DNA of 64,000 nt from Hibiscus mutabilis (lineage: Eukaryota > Streptophyta > Magnoliopsida > Malvales > Malvaceae), in the NCBI GenBank assembly GCA_019671005.1, contig CM033715.1:6076001-6140000 (forward strand), read 5' to 3'. Below, in pieces: positions 1 to 11,242 of this stretch (its first letter is position 1; every line of letters begins with the position of its first letter). The notes under the pieces are model-generated. The model did no database searches. It was given only the letters and a program-made list of their open reading frames with translations, and was not told where the DNA came from. The position numbers and the translations under genes were made by a program.

Positions 1-164
1 AGGGCATTGTACAGAGCATTTCAAACATCAACAGAACAGGTGTTCTTTGGTTTATTTTGGATTTTACATGTCTAGATTTGTATTCTTATCTGCCTAATCA
101 TTCAAATTTAAAATGATATTTTCCTTAGGAATCACTTGTTCGAGTTGCAGTTTGGTGTATTGGT

Positions 165-167
165 TAA
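165..167 (+). other. In-frame TAA in AP-1 gamma exon
   Basis: The exon 129-224 is exactly 32 codons in phase 0. The 13th codon is TAA, between GGT and TAT. The flanking codons read as conserved adaptin (VRVAVWCIG then YGDMLVNN). One G-to-T change from GAA explains it. Confidence 0.85.
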
Positions 168-224
168 TATGGCGACATGTTAGTAAATAATGTCGGGATG
201 CTTGATATTGAAGAACCAATAACT

Positions 225-859
225 GTAAGTGCATCCTTATCCATAGACTAGTTTGCATGCACTTGCAGTAATCATGTTGCATTTCTTCATCTTCAGAAAA
301 GAGGGAAAACTGCCGATAGTTGGCTGTGATATATGAACTGGAGTTTGTGTAGTGGAATCTTCTAGATGATTAGGATCCCTTTCAGCTTCTGTAAAGTTTT
401 CCTTAAGCTTAAGACTTGTAGACTTATGACATGGTTGCTGTTAAATTGAATTTAAGTAATGAAGTTGTTAACAGAACCGGTCACTGTATTGTTTGTTTAA
501 TCGGTAGTACGAAACATGTAAACATATCATTTGTTTCATCAGATTCTAGATTTTTCTTGTGGAAGTTTCATTTATGTTTTAAAGTGGTATAACTGAATTA
601 CTTAACAATCAAATACATTTTGGCTACCTAATCTTTTCAGAAGCCAGGATTAATCAAAGTAATCTAAAGCAAGTATGGCATTGATTTTAGGTTTATGGGT
701 ATTGTGATTTTGCTGATTTAAAACTGGGCAAGGAGCCATTCCCCTTTTAACAAGGCATTGCAAAGTACCTTCTATTTTGATCCAAACCATCTTGTTTAAG
801 GATTTTTTATATTAATTCTGGTTGAAATATTTTGGGTTTGCTTGCAGTAAAATGTAATA
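225..859. other. AP-1 gamma intron sequence before the copia insertion
   Basis: This is AT-rich intron sequence following the donor gtaagt at 225. No reading frame resembles a protein. Its last five bases (855-859, taata) are the target duplication of the element that follows. Confidence 0.7.
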
Positions 860-1164
860 TGTAGAAAAGCAATTTTCTAGCTTTAGGAAAGACTAATTAA
901 CGCATAAAAATAAAGCAGAATTTAAGTTTCTGCAGAAAAGAAGAAGAAAACAGAATTGATTTTCTGTTATTGAATATTTTCAAAAAATTACATCCCTTTA
1001 CAGTGAATTTATAGATTCAAGTATTGGACTTTAGTTACAATTAGGAGTCCTAAGTACACAAGACATCTAACTCTATCTTTTAGGAAGTAAACTTTAATTT
1101 AAACTAAACTTCAATTTAAACTACTATTTACATAAGGACTCTAACTCTATCGGGTAATCTAACA
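860..1164 (-). repeat. 3' LTR of copia element 1
   Basis: It is 305 bp and matches 4717-5051 over its length. The other copy is longer, with an internal duplication of the TTTAAACTACTATTTACAT and GACTCTAACTCTATC segments. Confidence 0.9.
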
Positions 1165-1316
1165 CTCCCCCTCAAGTTGGAGAATATACATTGTATAATC
1201 CCAACTTGAATAGAAACTTGTCGAAAGAAGCTTTTGGTAGTGCTTTTGTAAGTACATCTGCCACTTGTTCTTCTCAGGGGAACATAAGATAAAGAAGCTG
1301 TCCCACTAGTAATCTT

Positions 1317-2843
1317 TTACGAGATAAAATGTCCATCAATCTCCACATGTTTAGTCCTATCATGGTGGACGGATTTGAGCAATTTGTATGGTGGACTGAT
1401 TATCACAAAAATCTCAAACTTCTCATCTTGGTTCACATTTAGCTCCTTCAATAGCTTTAACAACCAAATTCCTTCACACATTCCCAATGCTAAAGCCCTA
1501 TATTCTCGCTTCAAAGATCGCTTCTAGATACAATCGTTTGTTTCTTACTCCTCCAGTCACTAGATTTCCCCAAACAAAGGAGCAATAACCACTAGTTGAT
1601 CTCCTTTCACATCGATTCGTTTGCCCAACTTGAATCAATAAATCAACAAATCCTTTCTTGAGTCTTTTTAAATAGCAATCCATGCCCCGTGTCCCTTTCA
1701 AGTATCTCAAAATTCTAATTGTAGCTTCCATGTGATCTTCCCTTGGATCACCATGTGTTGACCGATAATATTAATGGAAAAGCAATGTCCGTCCAGTTAA
1801 TGACAAATAAATCAATTTTCCCACTAACCTCTCAAATTTACCCTTATCGCCTTTTTAGGGCTTGTGTCCTCTCTATTGAATTTTAAGCCTTGCTTCCATG
1901 GGAGTATCAACTGGTTTGCATCCCAACATTCCCGCTTCATTAAGTAGATCAAGAACATATTTTCTCTGGTTTATCACTAGACCTTTGCTCGACCTAGCAA
2001 CCTCCATGCCTAGAAAGTATCCGAGCTTTCCTAGGTCTTTTGTTTCAAACTGTGTATTTAACAACCCTTTCAAGTGACTTATCTCTTCATCATCATCACC
2101 TGTCGAATAATGTCATCCACATATACTATTAAAATAACCCTTTTATTGCTAGAGGTTACCTTAATGAAGAGAGTGTGATCCGCCAAGGATTGTTTGTATC
2201 CATTTTCTAAAATCACCTTGGTGAATCTGTCAAACCCAGGCTCTAGGTGACTGCTTCAAACCATAGATGGATTTATTAAGTCTCGCAAACTTTCTGATCT
2301 CCTTTATCGACTTCAAGCCCAAGGCACTCTCATGTACACTTCTTCTTCCAATTTTCCATTAAGAAAGGCATTCTTAATGTCAAGTTGATGAAGCTTCCAA
2401 TCCTTGTTTACAGCCAAGCTTAAGAGAACTCTAATCAGTATTTAGTTTAGCTACAGGAGCAAAGGTCTCATTATAATCAATTCCATAGGTTTGAGTAAAA
2501 CCCTTGGCCACCAACCTTGCTTTATACCTCAGATACTGCCATCGAGTTGTATTTTATGGCGAACACCCATTTGCATCCGATTGGTTTCTTGCCTTGTGGA
2601 AGATCCAGTAATGGTCCAAGTATCATTCTTTTCAAGTGCTTCAATCTCCTCTTTAACAGCCCTTCTCCACTTAGAATCTTTTAGAGCCTCCTCAATAGTG
2701 TTAGGTATCTGTTCTTTATCTAAGCAAGTTGTAAAAGCCTTAAATGATGGCATTAGATTACCATAAGCAACATACCTCTGAATGGGTGTTTTGTACATTG
2801 TCTTACCCTTTCCTTTTAGCAATAGGCAAATAATCAAACTCAA
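1317..2843 (-). pseudogene. Copia element 1 reverse transcriptase and RNase H remnant
   Basis: Minus-strand fragments in several frames. At 2529-2843 is the start of the copia RT (SKWRRAVKEEIEALEKNDTW). Near 2110-2140 a YVDD box is readable. At 1873-2073 is LGYFLGMEVARSSKGLVINQ. At 1498-1731 is the ILRYLKGT / STSGYC start of RNase H, and at 1317-1514 its end (HHDRTKHVEID). Frameshifts separate the pieces, so no enzyme can be made. Confidence 0.85.
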
Positions 2844-3146
2844 GTAAATGAGAGGGAATCTCGGTTAGAACATTACCTCCATCATTTTCATTGGCAACCA
2901 ATTCAAGTCCAATTCTCGGCAAGTGTCGATTGCAAAACAGTCTCTGGAATAGTTTTACATTTTTACTGTATAAACTTTCAATTGCTTAGGAGGTGAGGGT
3001 TTGTGAGGAAGGTTTGGGGTGAATTCCGAGGAGTAGTAACAATAGGTGAAGGATGGGAAGTCAGAGGTGTAATAATAGGTGAAGAAGTAGAAGGGTTTAA
3101 AGGAGTATGAGGTTCAAATAACAAAGGATTATTAGTAGGTAATAAC

Positions 3147-4206
3147 TCAAGGTAAAGAAGGATAAACCTGATTGGTAGAGGTCAAAAACATCACAATTCT
3201 CCCCGATTTGCACCAGGAGGAAATAAGGTTCCTGTTCAAAAAATGTGAGATCCAAAAGAAAAAAAATTTACGAGAAGGAGGATGATAACATTTGTAGCCC
3301 TTCTTAAGTGAAGAATACCCGACCAAGACACACTTCAAGGATCTGGGGTCAAGTTTTGACCTAGAGGGAACATAATCTTTCACAAACACAAGTGCAACCA
3401 AAAACTTTGAAAGGGAGAATAGAGGACAAAGGTTTAAAATTGGGGTAACTCTCCAAAAAAAAACAGCTCTAGGTGTTCTCAGATTGCAAAACCTTACTCG
3501 GCATTCGATTAATGAGATAGGTTACAGATTAACAAAGCCTCACCCCACAAATACTTAGGAATATTACTAGTGAACATCAAAGACCTAGTTACCTCCAACA
3601 AATGCCTATTTTTCCTTTCTCAACCCCATTTTGTTGTGGTGTATCCACACAAGTGCTAAGTTGAACAATCCCTTTTTTGTTAAAAAATTCCCCCAGGACT
3701 TGGTAAAATATTCACTCCCATTATCGATTTTGAAGATCTGAATTTTACTTCAAATTGGGTTTCAACCATATTGTAAAATTTCTCAAAAAACAGAGGCTAC
3801 TTGATTTATCCCTTAACAAATATGCCCAAGTTGTTCTACTATGATCATCAATAAAAGTGACAAACCACCTACTACCAGTTACATTCTTCACTCGAGAAGG
3901 ACCCCAAACATCACTATGAATTAATGAAAAAAGTTGGGAAGGTTTATAGGAAGATGGTAAATAGGATGCTTTTGTCTGTTTAGCAAGAGGACATATATGA
4001 CATTTAAAAGAACTTGGTTTTCTATTAACAAATAATTCAGGGAATAATTTAGCAAGATAATGAAAATTAGGATGCCCTAACCTAAAATGCCATAACATTA
4101 TATTATCAATTTGCCCTAAAGAAGTCAAAGAGCAAAAAGTATTTGGTAGGGTAGATGGTTGATTTCCGAGGACATAAAGACCATTTTGCAAGCTAGCAGA
4201 TGCCAA
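3147..4206 (-). pseudogene. Copia element 1 integrase remnant
   Basis: At 3745-4206 the minus strand encodes the GAG-pre-integrase zinc region (WHFRLGHPNFHYLAKL then CHICPLAKQTK, an HHCC site) and the first part of the catalytic core (SDVWGP, FIDDHSRTTW). At 3147-3401 it encodes the C-terminal region (SKLDPRSLKCVLVGYSSLKK). The stretch between is frameshifted. Confidence 0.88.
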
Positions 4207-4270
4207 GCATCTTCCTCGAATTCATTGCACTCAAAAAAACAACCAGATTGATGAAACTGTAATGAACACT

Positions 4271-4537
4271 TCAAATTCTTGGAGAGTTTACTAACAGAGA
4301 TGAGATTGCAAAGAGATTAGGCACAAACAAAACATCTTCAAGCAACAAATTATCGTTAATGAGGACTGAGCCACTTCCTTTGATAGGAGAGAAAGAGCCA
4401 TCTACTGCTTTAATAGAACTTGTAGAAGATGAATCAAAAACTAAGGAATAAATCCACATTACACCATGTGATCGGATGCTCCAGTCGATGATCCATGCCG
4501 ATGCACCTTTGGTAGAAAAAGTGCGAGAGGAGAACAA
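4271..4537 (-). pseudogene. Copia element 1 protease-region remnant
   Basis: The frame reads SAWIIDWSIRSHGVMW and later SGSVLINDNLLLEDVLFVPNL. This is the copia aspartic-protease region, but the normal D-S/T-G-A active site is altered to DWS. It is inactive by sequence. Confidence 0.75.
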
Positions 4538-4716
4538 GTATTCTCAGATGCTTGTATCCTCCATGAGAGCTAAATCGCTTCACGGTTTCTTGTCGAACCT
4601 GAAATTTCGGAAAAATTCCAATCCAAAGCAGCTGCTCGCTATGGATAGCATCTCAAAGGTTGTCGAAGGGGATCCCATTAAGAATTCTAACTAGGATCGA
4701 TGTTAGATCGATACCA

Positions 4717-5051
4717 TGTAGAAAAGCAATTTTCTAGCTTTAGGAAAGACTAATTAACGATAAAAATAAAGCGAAATTTAAGTTTCGCAGAAAAAGAAGA
4801 AGAAAATGAATTGATTTTCATTATTGAATATTTTCAAAAATTACATCCCTTTACAAAGTGAATTTATAGACTCAAGTATTGGACTTTAGTTACAATTAGG
4901 AGTCCTAAGTACACAAGACATCTAACTCTATCTTTTAGGAAGTAAACTTTAATTTAAACTACTATTTACATGATGACTCTAACTCTATCTTTAAACTTCA
5001 ATTTAAACTACTATTTACATAAGGACTCTAACTCTATCGGATAATCTAACA
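4717..5051 (-). repeat. 5' LTR of copia element 1
   Basis: It is 335 bp and pairs with 860-1164. The taata target duplication follows directly at 5052. Confidence 0.9.
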
Positions 5052-5371
5052 TAATAATCGGTGTCATCCAATGGACTTCTTTGTAACTTGAATCTTTTCC
5101 GTGAATCACATAAATCCAATTTGATTTTTAGACTAATGAGATCCTTTACCTGTTGAATGCTTAGCTGAAAGTCCTTCATGTCAGGATTCTGTTCATAAAT
5201 TGACTGCTTGGTTCCATCTCTGTACATTCTTCCTATGCTGCAGGTAACAGAGTGTGATGCCGTGGATGCTGTAGAAGTTGCTATTAAGCGTTATACTTCC
5301 GATCTCACTACTAAAGCAATGGCTTTGATTGCGCTGTTAAAGCTCTCTTCTCGTTTCCCTTCTTGTTCAGA

Positions 5372-6405
5372 GTATGTTAATGCTTTGCCATGTACATTTT
5401 ATCATTTACCATGCTCATTCCCCCACGGTTACGCACATTTGCACTATCTTAGTTTGGTTAGGGGTTTAAAAATAAGCCTCTTATAAACCAAATAAAGTGA
5501 TGTTGTCATCATTTGCGTATTCAATTGGATTATTATTATAAGTAAAGAGCAAGAGAGAGAAGAAAAGATTAGAAAGAGGTGAGGAAAAAAGAGAAGATTC
5601 TTGAATGCAGTAATGATTCGTTACATATATATATATAGAAGATTCAAGTATTTAATATTATTGTCAAAAAATGTTTTTAAAAGATAAATGATATTTTTGA
5701 CATGATGTTGCGGGTTAAAAAAGTATATATTTAAATAATATTTAAATTTTTTAATATTATAATATATAAATTATATCAACTTAAATTATCATAAAAATAT
5801 AAAAAATTTATTAAAAATAAATAAAATTAATAATTATACTGTTTCATGAACTACATAAAATTTTAGGTGGGGCCATATTGGACCACTTTGTTAAAAAAAA
5901 GAGATGAAGACAACACGTAAAAGAACATGAAAGCCATTGGTTCTTTTGTTTTTGATTTAAAATTAAATAATGTTTAGAGAAAGGTTAATCCAGGAGGTGA
6001 TTGAGGGGGAGAAGGGATCTTGGGAAGCATCTAAATCGGCATCTTTGTATAACCGTGAGATTTGGTTATGCCATGTGCCTTTTTATTGACGTGGCATATG
6101 TCATGTTCCACTGCCGTATGCCTTTGTGTGGAATCGCACCTCTCGAATGTCCCAATTATTGTTAATCCGTGATTTCATCATTCATTCACCCTTTCTTTTA
6201 ACATGATATATCTACTGAATTAGATTTCCATTCATAAGTCATTTATATATATATTGACCCTTTTATATATTCATGTTTGTGTTATTTTTTCATTTCGCAT
6301 TGTGTTGTAATTACTTTTCTTGTATCATATTTGAACTTGTCAAATCGAATTGGTACAATTCAAATAACTCCAAATTTTGTGTTACATAAGTTGTAAAATG
6401 ATCAA
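5372..6405. other. AP-1 gamma intron before copia element 2
   Basis: Donor gtatg at 5372. The sequence is AT-rich with a short (TA)n run near 5626-5637. I see no gene. Bases 6401-6405 (atcaa) are the target duplication of the next element. Confidence 0.65.
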
Positions 6406-6618
6406 TGTGAGTATGTATCTGTAATTTAGGATAAGGATAAAACCTTATCTCTTTGCTGTATCTTAGACAGATTATTAGGCAGAATATGGGGCTTAATCTT
6501 AGGGATTTATATTTTATTTATTTGTTACCTAATTTAGGGATTTTTTACTTGTATATATATCCTATATTCTGGTGAATAAAAGATGAGTGAAACTTACAGT
6601 TTTACACCAGTTTCTACA
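6406..6618 (+). repeat. 5' LTR of copia element 2
   Basis: It is 213 bp and nearly identical to 11031-11242. It contains TATATATATCC and GTGAATAAAAG, possible core promoter and polyadenylation signals. Confidence 0.93.
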
Positions 6619-6657
6619 TGATATCAGTCTAGGGATCGATTCTCTTATTTAAAAACG

Positions 6658-7504
6658 ATGGTTTCTCCTACTGCATCCTCTGGAGCTACTCCTTCGACAT
6701 ATCCTCATTTTACTCATCGATGATTTTTCGAACTCCCCGAACAACAGCTTACTTGCCATCGATTTACGGGCCATAATTATCTTCCATGGTCCCAATCACA
6801 AAATCTTCCCTTCTTGGTCGAGGAAAACTTCGGTTATATTTCGGGGAGAGTAAGAAACCTCCTTCCACAGATCCAGATGTGAAAAGTGGGTGCGTGAGAA
6901 TGGTAGGGTGATGTCTTGGCTAATCAATACCATGTCCCCGACATTGGTACACATTTTCTCCTTTACGAAACAAAGAAAGCAGATATATGGCAAGTCGTTC
7001 AGAGACCTATTCTAACACGCATACAACACCTCCGAACTATTTAGCATTGAGAGTCGGGTGTCCAATTTGAAGCAAGATGGTCCGAGTGTTACCGAGTATT
7101 TTCACACTCTGTCAAGCTTTTGGCAAAGAATCTTGATCTATATGCAGAACATGATTGGGGAACTCCTAAAGATGCAACTTTGTACAGAAAGATACAAGCA
7201 CAAATGGAGGGTCTTTCAATTTCTCAATGGTCTCAACACTGACCGGGATCTTTGTGAAGGCTCGATTCTTGGTACAAAGCCTCCTCTTTCCATTTTGCGT
7301 AAGTCGAAGAGAAAAAAGCGTAAGGTCTTTTATGCTTCTTGTTGTTCCCACATCCGACAATTCTGCTTTAATTACTCGCCTTCCTCCTCAACTAAGACTA
7401 GAAAGGGCAGACTGCTTTGTGATTTTTGCAAAAACTCGGGCCACTCAAGGAACAATCTTTGGAAATTACATGGCAAGCCTGTGATTGAGATCTACTTCAC
7501 GTAA
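6658..7504 (+). pseudogene. Copia element 2 gag remnant
   Basis: A gag-like ATG at 6658 starts MVSPTASSGATPSTYPHF and stops at 6722-6724. A second gag piece, 7058-7504, has the copia gag phrase SVTEYFHTLSSFWQ, then FLNGLNTDRD, then a zinc knuckle CDFCKNSGHSRNN in which the last cysteine is lost. Confidence 0.75.
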
Positions 7505-7922
7505 AGCACCCCGAGAATCACACCCAATTCTCACAGACAATGAGCAAAGGGTGTTTTTTCAGAGGAGCAACTTGCTACACTCCAAAAGATGTTTGGCAAC
7601 ATGAGAGGCACTAGCAATGCAAATGTGGTTCTGTCAGAAGAAGTACACAGACCGAGTTCTTCCCTACACCTTTTAGCTACACAAGATGCTCCAAATAGGA
7701 TTATTGACTCAGAGCATCCGACCATATGACCGGTAATGTAACATTATTTTTCGCCTTTGAACCTCATGCTCTAAGCAATCTATTAAAACTGCAGACGGGT
7801 CTGTATCCCCTATACATGGGTCCAGTTGATTTGCTCTTAATAAGGATATTTTCCTTAAGGATGTTCTTTTTGTACCAAATCTTACTTGCAATTTACTCTC
7901 AAAGAGTAAACTCTCTAAGGAT

Positions 7923-9036
7923 TTGCAATGTTGCTCAAAGTTTAATGATAATGGTTGTATTTTGCAGGCACTGGATTCGAAGAAAATGATTGGCAATGCT
8001 AGATTGCACAATGGGCTATATATCCTCTATGACACTCCTAAATCAACTCATTCAGCTTTTACTAGTTCTGTTTCTCCTTTAGGGCAACATGATGAAATTA
8101 TGTCATGGCATTTTCGACTAGGCCACCCTAGTTTTTATTATCTTGCTAAACTATTTCCTGCTCTATTTATTAATAAAAAACCACAGTTGTTTAAATGCCA
8201 TATTTGTCCTCTTGCTAAACAAACGAAAGCCTCTTATCTCCCATCTAATTATAAATCTTCTCAACCCTTTGCTTTAATCCATAGTGATGTTTGGGGTCCC
8301 TCTAAAGTGAAGAATATTAATGGGTGTCGATGGTTTGTTTCTTTCATTGATGATCATAGTAGGACGACATGGACTTATTTAATGAAAGATAAATCAAAAC
8401 TATATCTATTTTTGAAAGGTTTTATACTATGGTTGAAAATCAATTTGAGTAAAATTCAACTATTCAAATCCGATAATGGGGAGAGTTCTTTGCTACTTCT
8501 TTGGGTAAATTTTTTTCAGAAAAAGGCATTGTCCAAATTAGCTCTGTGTGGATACACCACAAATGAATGGGGTTGCCGAGAGAAAGAATAGACATTTACT
8601 AGAGGTAACTAGATCCTTGTTATTTTCTGGACATATACCAAAATATCTGTGGGGTGAGGCTTTGTTAACTGCCACTTATCTTATCAATAGAATGCCGAGT
8701 AAAGTCCTTAAATTCAAGACACCAAGGGTTGTTTTCTTAGAGAGTTATCCTCATTTCAAACCTCTTTCCTCTGTTCTTCCTCTTAGAATTTTTGGCTGCA
8801 CTGTTTTTGTAAAAAATGTGGACCCTTCAAAATCAAAATTAGATCCTAGGGCTCTTAAGTGTGTCTTTGTGGGATATTCTTCACTTAAAAAGGGCTACAA
8901 ATGTTACTACCCTCCTACTAAAAAATTCTTCGTCTCGATGGATGTAACCTTTTTTGAGCAGAAACCTTATTTTACCAAGGCTACAATTCAGGGGGAGACT
9001 TGGACAGAGTTCCAGCCTCTAAAATATCAGGTATAA
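7923..9036 (+). pseudogene. Copia element 2 integrase remnant
   Basis: Frame 7923-8591 holds the HHCC zinc region (WHFRLGHPSFYYLAKL, CHICPLAKQTK) and core residues in SDVWGP, FIDDHSRTTW and KSDNG. A frameshift then leads to 8548-9036, with the catalytic-glutamate motif GVAERKNRHLLE, and the C-terminal SKLDPRALKCVFVGYSSLK. Confidence 0.9.
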
Positions 9037-9051
9037 CCATTCCCATCTTCT

Positions 9052-10214
9052 TTGATACCTTCAGATGCTCTGCCTACTGCATCTCATGATATTGAGTCTC
9101 CACCTAAATCAACTACACCAGTACATTCTCCTATTCCTGTTGATGTTCCTTCACCAGTAACCTCCCAACTTTCACCTCCTAAAACTATTCCTCAAAACAC
9201 ACAGACTACAAAAAAACTCAAAGTCTACACACCGAAAGAAAAGACCATTCCCGAGGCCATTTTGCAATCCGACACTTGCCGAGAGTTGGAATTGAGTCCA
9301 AATGCCTTGGAGGATGATGGAGGTAATGAAATTTCTCCTTCTTTATTTGATATGGAAATTTTACCTATTGCTAAGAGAAAAGGGGTTAGACAATGTACAA
9401 AGTATCCTATTCAGAAGTATGTTGCCTATGGAAAGTTAATGCCTTCTTTTAAGACCTTGACAGCTTGCGTTGATAAGGAGAAGATTCCCAAAACAATTGA
9501 TGATGCCCTAAAAGACTCTAGATGGAAGAAGGTCATTGAAGAAGAAATTCAAGCACTTGAGAAAAATGGCACTTGGATCATTCTCGATTTACCACATGGT
9601 AAAAAACCAATTGGCAATAAGTGGGTCTTTGCAATAAAGTATAACTCGGATGGCAAAGATAGAAAGGTACAAGGCCAAAGCTTGTAGCCAAGGGCTTTAC
9701 ACAAACCTATGGTATTGACTATAATGAGACTTTTGCACCCGTAGCAAAACTAAACACTGCTCGAGTACTTCTTAGTCTTGCTGTAAACAAAGACTGAATC
9801 TTCACCAACTTGACATAAAAATGCCTTCTTGAATGGCAAATTAGAAGAGAGGGTCTACATGAGAATGCCACCGGATGAAGTCCGAGTTAGGAAGTCGAAG
9901 GTTTGTAAACTAGAGAAATCTCTCTATGGTTTGAAGCAGTCACCTAGGGCTTGGTTTGACAGATTCACAAAAGTCCTTAGAGAGAATGGACATAAAACAA
10001 ATGTCAAGCGGATCATACTTTGTTTGTTAAAGCATCTTTCAATGGGAAGAAAGTTATCCTCATTGTATATGTTGATGACATTGTAGTGACAGAGATGATG
10101 AAGGTGGAATCACCAGTTGAAGAACTTATTGAGCAAAGAATTGAAAAAAAAGACCTAGGGAAACTCGGATATTTCCTAGGCATGGAGGTTGCTAGATCGA
10201 GCAAGGGTCCGTAA
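9052..10214 (+). pseudogene. Copia element 2 reverse transcriptase remnant
   Basis: 9052-9687 is a proline-rich linker followed by the RT start (WKKVIEEEIQALEKNGTW, KPIGNKWVF). 9829-10086 contains SLYGLKQSPRAWFDRF. 10020-10214 contains the catalytic VYVDDIVV and LGYFLGMEVARSSKG. Three frames are needed, so it is dead. Confidence 0.9.
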
Positions 10215-10669
10215 TAAACCCGCAGAGAAAATATGTACCGGATTTACTCGTGAGGTCGGGTATCTTTGGGGTGTAAACCTCACGATACTCCTATGGAAGT
10301 CGGGCTCAAGCTCAAAGGAGAAGAAATGGGAGCCGAGGTTGATAAAGGTCAGTTTCAAAGACTAGTGGGAAAACTCATTTACTTATCTCCGACCCGACCG
10401 GATATTTTCTTTTCACAATGTAATTAGTCAAAGATATGACTAATCCTAGAGAAGGGCATTTAGAAGTCGCAAACAAATTCTAAGGTACCAAAGGTACACT
10501 GGACATGGATTATTCTTCAAGAAAATCAAGATAGAACTCAAAAATTATTTACTGATTCTAGCCGGGCGATGAAGTTCTTGATAGAAGGTCGACTAGTGGA
10601 TACTTTGCTCTTTTATACGGGGCAACTTAGTTACTTGGAGGAGTAAGAAACAAATGTGATTGTTTCTAG

Positions 10670-11023
10670 GTGCAATCTTTGAGGCAGTATAGAGCCTTAG
10701 CATTGGGAATTTGTGAAGGAATATGGTTGCTAAGACTTCTAAGAGAGTTAAATATAGAGCATGAAGGGAAACTAGAGATCTTCAAAGATGATAATCATCC
10801 GCTATTCAGATCGCAAAAGAATCCAGTCCATCATGATCGTACCAAGCATGTGGAGATCGATGTACATTTTATTGCTGAAAAAGTGAATGGTGGAATTGTG
10901 AACTTAACTCATGTTCCTACCGAAGAACAACTTGCAGATGTGCTCACTAAAGCACTATCCAAACCAGTCTTTGATAAGTTTTTGTCCAAGTTGGGCCTAT
11001 ACAATGTATACACACCAACTTGA
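10670..11023 (+). pseudogene. Copia element 2 RNase H C-terminal remnant
   Basis: The frame reads YRALALGICEGIWLLRLL, then HHDRTKHVEIDVHFI and EQLADVLTKAL, the standard end of copia polyproteins. The stop lies just before the polypurine tract. Confidence 0.88.
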
Positions 11024-11030
11024 GGGGGAG

Positions 11031-11242
11031 TGTGAGTATGTATTCAGAATTCAGATAAGGATAAAACCTTATCTCTTTGTTGTATCTTAGACAGATTATT
11101 AGGCAGATTATGGGGCTTAATCTTAGGGATTTATATTTTATTTATTTGTTACCTAATTTAGGGATTTTTTACTTGTATATATATCCTATATTCTGGTGAA
11201 TAAAAGATGAGTGAAACTTACAGTTTTACACCAGTTTCTACA
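11031..11242 (+). repeat. 3' LTR of copia element 2
   Basis: It is 212 bp, pairs with 6406-6618, and is followed by the atcaa target duplication. Confidence 0.93.

Larger units (their letters stand above)
860..5051 (-). mobile_element. Ty1/copia LTR retrotransposon, gag-deleted, in an AP-1 gamma intron
   Basis: The LTRs are at 860-1164 (3' LTR of this minus-strand element) and 4717-5051 (5' LTR). Both begin TG and end CA on the plus strand. The 5-bp target duplication taata is exact at 855-859 and 5052-5056. A polypurine tract (read on the minus strand as CCAACTTGAGGGGGAG) lies inside 1164. A tRNA-Met-like primer site beginning TGGTATC abuts 4717. From 4537 down to 1317 the minus strand reads protease, integrase, reverse transcriptase, RNase H, which is the copia order. 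Only about 180 bp separate the primer site from the protease region, so gag is essentially missing. The coding frame is broken many times. Confidence 0.93.
6406..11242 (+). mobile_element. Ty1/copia LTR retrotransposon 2 in the next AP-1 gamma intron
   Basis: LTRs at 6406-6618 (213 bp) and 11031-11242 (212 bp) both start TGTGAGTATG and end TTTCTACA. The target duplication atcaa is exact at 6401-6405 and 11243-11247. A primer-site-like TGATATCAG follows the left LTR, and the polypurine tract GAGGGGGAG precedes the right one. The internal order is gag, protease region, integrase, RT, RNase H, all on plus. The LTRs differ by a short cluster near base 14 and two further substitutions, suggesting a fairly recent insertion. 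Even so the coding region has many frameshifts and stops, so it may have moved using enzymes supplied by another copy. Confidence 0.95.
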
